Assembly: GCA_964461335.1 (NCBI GenBank)
Contig: CAYWTY010000053.1
Location: 1 to 12,708, forward strand
From: JAKJBL01 sp964461335
GTDB lineage: Bacteria > Bacillota > Clostridia > Christensenellales > CAG-138
Direction: 5' to 3'
DNA: 12,708 bases
Within the stretch, counting starts at the first letter, position 1; the number at the start of each line of letters is the position of its first letter. Made by a program: the position numbers and the translations under genes. Below, one piece after another: positions 1 to 4,643 of this stretch. The notes beneath the pieces are model-generated. The model had not been told where the DNA came from. It was given only the letters and a program-made list of their open reading frames with translations, and searched no databases.

Positions 1-49
1 GTTTTGACTAATCTTGGCTTACAGCTTTTAACTAAAGCCTGTACTCTGC

Positions 50-1195
50 TTATTTAAGGATTTCAAGCCGGCTCGGGTCGTTTGCATAAACTTCCTTTGC
101 GTTTTCCTTTGTAACAATGACTGGTGTAAGCTCATAAATGCCGACATCCCTCTTGCCATTGTTTACGTTGTTGTCAAACGCGGGAAGTGGGGTGCCTGCC
201 TGCATGAGCTTTATTATCTCCATAGTTTTGCCTACGAGAATAGCAGTCGGCTTATCAACTGTTGAATACTGCTTGCCTTCCCAAATCCACTTAATCGACT
301 CGTTCTCAGCGTCAAGGCCTGAAATTGCGGGTTGCTCCTGTTTTGCGTTTAGGCAGGAGGTAATGATATTGCGTGCAATTGCGTCATTGGGGGAGAGCAC
401 GCCGTCAATCTTTTTATCCGTATAGAAGCCGGAAAGCAGCGTATCCATACGTGCTTGCGCTTTTGATGCATCCCAGTCAAGTGTTGCACACTGTTCAAAC
501 GCTGTCTGCCCTGAAACAACTGTTAGTGTGCCATCGTCGATTTTTGGCTGGAGTATTTTCATTGCGCCCTTGAAGAAGTTCGGAGCATTGGGGTCTGCTG
601 GGCCGCCGCCGAAGAGCTCGATGTTGTAGGGGCCCGCGCCCTTCATCTTTGCAAGGCCGTCGAGCAGCGCCTGCCCTTGGAGCTCGCCGATTCTTACGCT
701 GCCAAATTGTACAACGCAGTCAATCGCAGTAGTGTTTTCCAAAAGGCGGTCATAGGCGATTATCTTTACGCCTGCTGCTGCTGCATCTTCAAGCACAGCA
801 CCAAGTTGAGAGCCGTCAATTGGCGCAACAACAATAACCTTTGCACCGTTTTGAACCATTGACTCGATTTGCTGCTGCTGTTGGGGGACTTTGTTGTCAG
901 CATGCTGTACAAGCGGCTTAAAACCAGCAGCCTCTAATTCTGCCTTGAACATGTCGTTCCCCTCTGCCCAGTTTTGGGTGCCAAGCCAAGGCAGGGCAAC
1001 GCCTATAACAGAGTCAGCAGGGAAGCCTTCTGCCGGCGCTTCAGGTGCTGGTGCAGGCGCTTCTGGAGCAGGTGCAGGCGCTTCAGGCGCTGGTGCAGGC
1101 GCTGGTGCAGGCGCTGGTGCAGCGCAGGCTGCAAAGAGCATTGCCACAATGAGAAGAGCAGTTACGAGAAGAGTCATTCTTTTTTTGGATACCAT
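50..1195 (-). CDS. Sugar ABC transporter substrate-binding lipoprotein (ChvE/XylF-like)
   Basis: This is the extracytoplasmic sugar receptor of a CUT2-class ABC importer. The 381-residue product starts with a basic n-region and hydrophobic core ending in the lipobox LFAAC, so Cys24 should be lipidated and anchor the protein to the outer face of the membrane. Residues 25-57 are an Ala/Pro/Glu linker of repeated APAPAPE units. From about residue 62 (VIGVALPWLGTQNW) the fold is that of periplasmic binding protein family 4, with the typical segments VQNGAKVIVVAPIDG, AGVKIIAYDRLL and DGVLSPNDAIARNI; these resemble multiple-sugar-binding ChvE proteins. The start is fixed by AGGAGGG five bases before the ATG at 1195. 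The gene lies 68 bases after the permease stop and is last in the operon, and it seems to have its own promoter. Exact sugar unknown. No T-rich terminator is visible in positions 1-49. Confidence 0.93.
   Translation of the reverse strand: MVSKKRMTLLVTALLIVAMLFAACAAPAPAPAPAPAPEAPAPAPEAPAPAPEAPAEGFPADSVIGVALPWLGTQNWAEGNDMFKAELEAAGFKPLVQHADNKVPQQQQQIESMVQNGAKVIVVAPIDGSQLGAVLEDAAAAGVKIIAYDRLLENTTAIDCVVQFGSVRIGELQGQALLDGLAKMKGAGPYNIELFGGGPADPNAPNFFKGAMKILQPKIDDGTLTVVSGQTAFEQCATLDWDASKAQARMDTLLSGFYTDKKIDGVLSPNDAIARNIITSCLNAKQEQPAISGLDAENESIKWIWEGKQYSTVDKPTAILVGKTMEIIKLMQAGTPLPAFDNNVNNGKRDVGIYELTPVIVTKENAKEVYANDPSRLEILK
1025..1123 (-). repeat. Ala-Pro-Glu linker coded by tandem repeats
   Basis: Within the binding-protein gene, residues 25-57 are a low-complexity linker. 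The core is three consecutive 21-base units at 1040-1060, 1061-1081 and 1082-1102 (plus-strand form beginning TTCAGG or TTCTGG and ending GTGCAGGCGC), each coding one APAPAPE heptad. They are followed by shorter 12-base TGGTGCAGGCGC-type copies up to about 1120. The linker probably acts as a stiff spacer between the lipid anchor and the binding domain. Such tandem units are prone to copy-number change by slippage. Confidence 0.85.
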
Positions 1196-1226
1196 TTTAC
1201 CCTCCTGTTTTTTTACGTCTTTCGAC

Positions 1227-1255
1227 TATATAAGGCTCTGCTTTAAGCGTGTCAG
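1227..1255 (-). promoter_or_regulatory. Candidate internal promoter for the binding-protein gene
   Basis: On the minus strand a -35 CTGACA (1250-1255) is followed after exactly 17 bases by TATATA (1227-1232). Transcription would begin near 1220, about 25 bases before the ATG at 1195, with the ribosome site between. It lies in the 68-base gap after the permease stop. The -35 hexamer is identical to that of the operon's main candidate promoter at 4472-4500. Inference from sequence only. Confidence 0.5.
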
Positions 1256-1263
1256 GGGCTGCT

Positions 1264-1908
1264 TTAAGCAGGGTTGCCTTCTTTGGGGCTGGCTTGTTCT
1301 TCCCTTGAGGGGAAGAGCCTGCCTGTAATTGAGCCGCGGCCGCGCTGCTTGTTGTATACGTCAAAGACAACAGCAGCTAACAGCACAAAGCCCTTTATAA
1401 CCTGGGTGCGATCTGCGCCAACTCCAAGCAGCTGCAGCCCATTGTTTAGAACAGCCATAACCATACCGCCTACCATAGTTGCAATAACTGTGCCAATGCC
1501 GCCTGAAACAGCTGCTCCGCCAATAAAGACTGAGGCGACTGCATCAAGCTCCCAGCCTGTGCCATCCGATGGCCCTGCTGCAACAGAGCGGCCAACGAAG
1601 ATTATACCAGCTAATGCTGCAAGGAAGGACATATTGAGCATAGTGAGAAAATATGTTCTTCTGACGTTTACGCCAGAAAGCGTAGCTGCGCTTTTGTTGC
1701 CGCCAACTGCATATATATGGCGGCCAAACCTGGTACGCTGCGTAATGATATGGTAGATGATTACAAGCACAACGAGTATAAGCCCTGGTACTGGGAAAGA
1801 TGTACCTGGCCTCCCTGAGCTGTAAAGCCATGTAATATAGCCAATAACAAGCCCTACAAGCACAATTCGTACAAGCACAGGCCAAAGCAACTCCTTCTTC
1901 CCGGTAAG
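1264..1908 (-). CDS. Sugar ABC transporter permease, C-terminal part (cut by assembly gap)
   Basis: This is the C-terminal half of the CUT2 permease whose N-terminal half lies at 1919-2510. The reading frame is open from the edge of the N run (LTGKKELLWPVLVRIVLVG...) to a TAA at 1264-1266, 214 residues. It contains a membrane segment (IVLVGLVIGYITWLY), a second (LILVVLVIIYHIIT), the family motif GRHIYAVGGNKSAATLSGVN that contacts the ATPase, and several further hydrophobic segments, then a polar tail. An apparent TTG start at 1890 is not a real start, because homologous sequence continues upstream of it into the gap. The two halves together give about 411 residues plus the missing piece, close to the 390-400 usual for XylH/GguB proteins. 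Confidence 0.88.
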   Translation of the reverse strand, partial: LTGKKELLWPVLVRIVLVGLVIGYITWLYSSGRPGTSFPVPGLILVVLVIIYHIITQRTRFGRHIYAVGGNKSAATLSGVNVRRTYFLTMLNMSFLAALAGIIFVGRSVAAGPSDGTGWELDAVASVFIGGAAVSGGIGTVIATMVGGMVMAVLNNGLQLLGVGADRTQVIKGFVLLAAVVFDVYNKQRGRGSITGRLFPSREEQASPKEGNPA

Positions 1909-1918
1909 NNNNNNNNNN
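1909..1918. other. Assembly gap (10 N) inside the permease gene
   Basis: Ten N interrupt the permease. The left and right coding parts are in different frames if the gap is taken as ten bases. 592 coding bases precede it (one base beyond a whole codon) and 645 (a whole number of codons) follow, so the true missing length must be 2 modulo 3 for an intact gene. The run is therefore a placeholder, not a measured length. Confidence 0.95.
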
Positions 1919-2510
1919 TTGCTGTGCGGTTGCGTCTATGCAGCTGTGACCATGTAAATGCAGCAATCGCAAGAACCCCAAGCAGAAGCGTAGAGTTGTT
2001 AAGCCCTGTATTCGGGCCCCAATCAGGCAGGTACCCGGCGCCTATGATTTTAAGCTCCTCAGGCGCAGGCACTGAGATTGATTTTGAAATCCAAATTACG
2101 CCGCCGCGAAAAATCATCATTCCGCCCAAGGTTGTAATAAAACCAGGGATATTAAGCCTTGCAAGCCAAAACCCCTGCCACGCGCCTGCAACAGCGCCTA
2201 CTGCTAAGCCAATAAGCGCTGCAACCCACCACGGCAGGCTAAAATTCCGAGCAGCAAGCGCCATAACCATACCTGAAAAGCCTGCAACTGAACCTACGGA
2301 TAAGTCGATTTGCCCAATAACAATAACCATGAGCATACCTATTGCAAGCACAAGCACATAGGCATTGCCTGAGAGCAGGTTTTGGAAGTTTGAGGGGGTC
2401 ACTACCTTCCCCCCTGTTGCGATATTAAAGATTATAATTAGAACAACAAGCGCGATAACCATTGTGAACTGACGAAATTCAGTGCCCAAGATTTGTTTGA
2501 TGAGTTTCAT
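1919..2510 (-). CDS. Sugar ABC transporter permease, N-terminal part (cut by assembly gap)
   Basis: This is the N-terminal half of the inner-membrane channel subunit of the CUT2 sugar importer (BPD_transp_2 family; XylH/GguB/MmsB-like). It begins MKLIKQILGTEF, followed by a membrane helix (MVIALVVLIIIFNIAT), the family-typical stretch VLVLAIGMLMVIVIGQIDLSVGS at about residues 53-75, and further helices (WWVAALIGLAVGAVAG; LLLGVLAIAAFTW). It ends at RRNRTA against the N run. The start at 2510 is preceded by AAGGAAGGG, about seven bases away, and lies 14 bases after the ATPase stop, which suggests one transcript. The family normally continues here with a short cytoplasmic loop into the next helix, so little seems to be missing. 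Confidence 0.9.
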
Positions 2511-2524
2511 GATGCGTCCCTTCC

Positions 2525-4087
2525 TTATACGTTTGCGTCCGCTTCTAATGTGGAGTTAGCGTCTTGGGTGTTAATCATCATTTGCATAAGCTTCTCTTGG
2601 TCAGCCTCACTGCGCTCAAGCATACCCGTTATGCTGCCTTCAAAAAGCGTATAAATCCTATCAGACATACCAAGCAGCTCAGGAAGCTCCGAAGAAACAA
2701 TAATAACTGCTTTCCCCTGGTCTGCTAGTTCATTTATGAGGCGGTGGATCTCGTATTTTGCGCCAACATCAATGCCTCGCGTAGGTTCATCTAAAATAAG
2801 CACATCAGGCTCTGTGAACATCCACTTGGCGACAACGACCTTTTGCTGGTTACCGCCTGAGAGCGTGTTAACGCATGCATCAACACTGTATGTTTTAATA
2901 CCGAGCGCCTCGCGCTGCCTTTCCGCAGCCTGACGTTCTTTATCCAAATCAAGAAACCAGCCCCGTGTTATTGCCTTAAGGTTTGCGCTAACACAGGTCT
3001 TGCGTACAGAGTCAATAAGGTTTAGGCCGAAGTTTTTGCGGTCTTCAGGGATATAGGCAATGCCGTGTTTAATTGCATCTGCAACTGAGCTAATCTTAAC
3101 CTGTTTACCCTTTATCTTTATTGAGCCGCAAACAAAAGAGCCGTAGTTTTGGCCGAAGATTGAGCGCATAAGCTCTGTTCTCCCTGCACCCATAAGCCCT
3201 GCAAAGCCTACTATTTCGCCTGCGCGCACATAGAAGTTTGACTTTTTGCACACCATTCTCCCAGGAATATTAGGGTCTTCTACGCACCAGTTGTCAACCT
3301 CGAAAATTACTTCACCTGGCTTTGGCTCGTGAGGGGGATAGCGGTTTTCCATAGAGCGGCCGACCATAGAGCGGATTATGCGCTTTTCGTCAACATGCCC
3401 CTCTTCAACTGAGAAAGTCTCAACAGTGCGGCCATCGCGAAGCACAGTTACAACATCGGAGATTTCTGCAATTTCATTGAGCTTGTGCGAAATCATTATA
3501 CAGGTAATATCCCTGCTTTTTAAGTCGCGCATAAGCTTGAACAGGTTTGCAGTATCTGCCTCATTTAAGGCAGATGTTGGTTCATCAAGAATTAGCAGTT
3601 TAACATTTTTAGAAAGTGCTTTAGCAATTTCAACAAGCTGCTGCTGGCCGACCCCAAGGTGTTTAACCTGCGTATTTGGGTCAAAGTTAAGCCCAACGCG
3701 CTCAAGCAGCTCCTGAGCTACGCGGCGTGACTTTTCTCTGTCAATCAGGCCGCGCTTAATTATTTCGTTGCCCATAAAGATATTTTCGGTAATGGAGAGT
3801 TCAGGTATCATGGTCAGCTCCTGGTGGATTATGACAATGCCTGCACTTTCGGATTCTTTTATATTCTTAAAGTTCATTTCATTGCCCATATATATGATCT
3901 TGCCCTCATACGAGCCATATGGGTGAATTCCTGAGAGCACCTTCATCAAGGTGGATTTGCCTGCGCCGTTTTCCCCGCAGATAGCGTGAATGTCGCCGCG
4001 GCGAACTGAAATAGTCACACCATCGAGCGCGCGTACGCCAGGAAAATTTTTGGTTATATTTTGCATTTGAAGGATAGTTTCTTCCAT
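2525..4087 (-). CDS. Sugar ABC transporter ATP-binding protein, two-domain (XylG/GguA/MglA-like)
   Basis: This cytoplasmic ATPase powers the CUT2 importer. Its 520 residues form two fused ABC domains, as is usual for this class. Domain 1 has Walker A GENGAGKST (38-46), Q-loop Gln89, a signature LGVGQQQ (144-150) and Walker B LLILDEP (164-170). Domain 2 has a degenerate Walker A GLMGAGRTE (297-305), signature LSGGNQQ (409-415) and Walker B LILDEP (430-435) followed by TRGIDVGAK. Degenerate second-site residues of this type are normal in the family. The frame is open from 4123, but I place the start at 4087 (MEETILQMQNITKNFPG), because GGAGGG sits five bases upstream and the ABC domain begins directly after it. 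It is first in the operon, with a leader of several hundred bases to the candidate promoter at 4472-4500. Confidence 0.95.
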   Translation of the reverse strand: MEETILQMQNITKNFPGVRALDGVTISVRRGDIHAICGENGAGKSTLMKVLSGIHPYGSYEGKIIYMGNEMNFKNIKESESAGIVIIHQELTMIPELSITENIFMGNEIIKRGLIDREKSRRVAQELLERVGLNFDPNTQVKHLGVGQQQLVEIAKALSKNVKLLILDEPTSALNEADTANLFKLMRDLKSRDITCIMISHKLNEIAEISDVVTVLRDGRTVETFSVEEGHVDEKRIIRSMVGRSMENRYPPHEPKPGEVIFEVDNWCVEDPNIPGRMVCKKSNFYVRAGEIVGFAGLMGAGRTELMRSIFGQNYGSFVCGSIKIKGKQVKISSVADAIKHGIAYIPEDRKNFGLNLIDSVRKTCVSANLKAITRGWFLDLDKERQAAERQREALGIKTYSVDACVNTLSGGNQQKVVVAKWMFTEPDVLILDEPTRGIDVGAKYEIHRLINELADQGKAVIIVSSELPELLGMSDRIYTLFEGSITGMLERSEADQEKLMQMMINTQDANSTLEADANV

Positions 4088-4092
4088 GGCCG

Positions 4093-4098
4093 CCCTCC
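4093..4098 (-). promoter_or_regulatory. Ribosome binding site deciding the ATPase start
   Basis: GGAGGG on the minus strand, five bases before the ATG at 4085-4087. It supports this ATG over the in-frame ATG at 4123, 12 codons upstream, which would add a basic extension not expected in the family. Confidence 0.75.
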
Positions 4099-4150
4099 GG
4101 ATATTCTTACGTTTAGGCAACAATTACAGTATTCCCAACTTTTGCAGCAT

Positions 4151-4187
4151 GACTATAAACTTTTGGCTAAACCACCAAAACTTAGTC
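4151..4187 (-). other. Imperfect hairpin in the transporter leader
   Basis: Two nested perfect arms: GACTA (4151-4155) with TAGTC (4183-4187), and TTTTGG (4161-4166) with CCAAAA (4175-4180), separated by a 5/2 internal loop and closed by an 8-base loop. It would form in the transporter mRNA leader about 65-100 bases before the ATPase start, or act as a DNA operator. Function unknown. Confidence 0.35.
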
Positions 4188-4210
4188 AAAGCAGTACAAG
4201 GCTACAATAC

Positions 4211-4246
4211 TCCGCTCAAGCGGATGTTTTCCGCTAAGCATTTTTT
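4211..4246. other. Three-arm alternating inverted repeat with T run
   Basis: TCCGCT (4211-4216), AGCGGA (4219-4224) and TCCGCT (4230-4235) follow one another, so the middle arm can pair with either neighbour. On the plus strand the right-hand hairpin (5-base loop TGTTT) is followed five bases later by TTTTTT (4241-4246), like a weak intrinsic terminator. On the minus strand it would lie in the transporter leader. It could be a terminator for stray rightward transcripts or a leader structure. Confidence 0.35.
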
Positions 4247-4402
4247 GGGGTTAAGGCGCATAGCCCGCGCAGTTGTAAACATATTACGTCACATACCGTC
4301 GTTTTTCTGCCTTTATTTGCATTAAGCGCTATGTTTCTCTATGTTGCTTGAAAGCTTTTGATTAGCATAAATGACCACTTTAACCAACTGCTATTTTTCC
4401 GT

Positions 4403-4411
4403 TGGTATAAT
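4403..4411 (+). promoter_or_regulatory. Candidate extended -10 promoter with overlapping inverted repeat
   Basis: TGGTATAAT on the plus strand is a full extended -10 element. No good -35 is found at 17 bases. The inverted repeat ACCAAC (4383-4388) / GTTGGT (4401-4406) runs into the -10, so a bound regulator would block it. A small hairpin TGCCT-GTT-AGGCA (4413-4425) lies at the expected transcript start. If used, it would give the glycyl radical enzyme gene a leader of about 225 bases. Confidence 0.4.
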
Positions 4412-4471
4412 GTGCCTGTTAGGCAAAACTGTACGTTTTTAACCAGTTCGCATAAGTTTTTCAGCAACATA

Positions 4472-4500
4472 AATATATCACATCTTTATCATTTTGTCAG
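4472..4500 (-). promoter_or_regulatory. Candidate main promoter of the sugar transporter operon
   Basis: Minus-strand CTGACA (4495-4500), a 17-base AT-rich spacer, then TATATT (4472-4477): a good vegetative sigma factor promoter by pattern. Transcription would start near 4465, leaving a leader of about 375 bases before the ATPase ATG at 4087. Inferred from sequence. Confidence 0.55.
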
Positions 4501-4516
4501 TACTTTATTAATGATA

Positions 4517-4564
4517 TGCATGAAATGTCCACCCTAAAAGCAGAAATTTGGGTTCTGCATGAAA
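4517..4564 (+). promoter_or_regulatory. Direct repeats TGCATGAAA, possible AraC-type regulator sites
   Basis: Two exact copies of TGCATGAAA, at 4517-4525 and 4556-4564, lie 39 bases apart. The downstream copy occupies the -35 position of the candidate promoter whose -10 is TATACT (4582-4587). AraC-family activators typically bind direct repeats with the nearer one overlapping the -35, and such a regulator is coded at 8117-8944. I found no other copy in the window. The binding partner is inferred. Confidence 0.45.
4540..4558. promoter_or_regulatory. Inverted repeat GCAGAA-7-TTCTGC upstream of the GRE gene
   Basis: A perfect 6-base inverted repeat with a 7-base spacer (ATTTGGG). It partly overlaps the second TGCATGAAA repeat, just upstream of the -10 candidate at 4582. 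It may be an operator half-site pair for a dimeric regulator, distinct from the direct repeats. Confidence 0.35.
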
Positions 4565-4581
4565 ACCCTGCCGTGGTAAGC

Positions 4582-4587
4582 TATACT
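4582..4587 (+). promoter_or_regulatory. Candidate -10 of an activator-dependent promoter for the GRE gene
   Basis: TATACT at 4582-4587 has no recognisable -35 at 17 bases (ATGAAA instead), as expected where an activator is needed. Transcription would start near 4594, about 50 bases before the ATG at 4644. Confidence 0.4.
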
Positions 4588-4630
4588 AGTAATAGTACTG
4601 CCTTAATACAGGCATGTGGATTTTGGTAAA

Positions 4631-4637
4631 AAAGGAG
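4631..4637 (+). promoter_or_regulatory. Ribosome binding site deciding the GRE start
   Basis: AAAGGAG with six bases to the ATG at 4644. It favours this start over the in-frame ATG at 4614, which has no such site and would translate through the ribosome site itself. Confidence 0.8.
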
Positions 4638-4643
4638 TATAAA

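Larger units (their letters stand above)
4088..4643. other. Divergent intergenic regulatory region
   Basis: These 556 bases lie between the transporter operon (leftward) and the glycyl radical enzyme gene (rightward). I see no convincing gene; the one longer open frame (4086-4325, plus) is antisense to the operon leader and has no recognisable ribosome site. The region holds a minus-strand promoter at 4472-4500, plus-strand promoter candidates at 4403-4411 and 4582-4587, direct repeats TGCATGAAA at 4517 and 4556, and inverted repeats at 4151-4187, 4211-4235, 4383-4406, 4413-4425 and 4540-4558. No known riboswitch class was recognised. Confidence 0.7.

Noticed and set aside
1..49. Terminator after the binding-protein gene
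   Set aside because: Only a 5-base stem (GGCTT/AAGCC on the minus strand) without a T run is present, and the window ends before more can be seen.
974..1246. Cys/Arg-rich open frame on the plus strand
   Set aside because: It is a shadow of the Ala-Pro repeat of the binding protein on the other strand; the repeat removes stops in other frames.
1238..1269. Direct repeat CTGCTTTAAGC between permease and binding-protein genes
   Set aside because: Short copies of a word common in this genome's sequence, with one copy in the end of the permease gene; no consistent spacing to a promoter.
1544..1981. Open frame of 145 codons crossing the N run on the minus strand
   Set aside because: It exists only because N codons carry no stop; the protein has no family features and both sides are covered by the permease in other frames.
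1264..2510. Permease as a frameshifted pseudogene
   Set aside because: The frame change falls exactly on the run of N, and both halves are well conserved, so an assembly gap explains it.
4086..4325. 79-codon open frame on the plus strand in the intergenic region
   Set aside because: It overlaps the ATPase start, has no ribosome site, is of unremarkable composition and lies antisense to the operon leader.
4349..4363. Possible catabolite-control (cre) site TTGAAAGCTTTTGA
   Set aside because: It lacks the central CG of the cre consensus and is one base short of the normal spacing.
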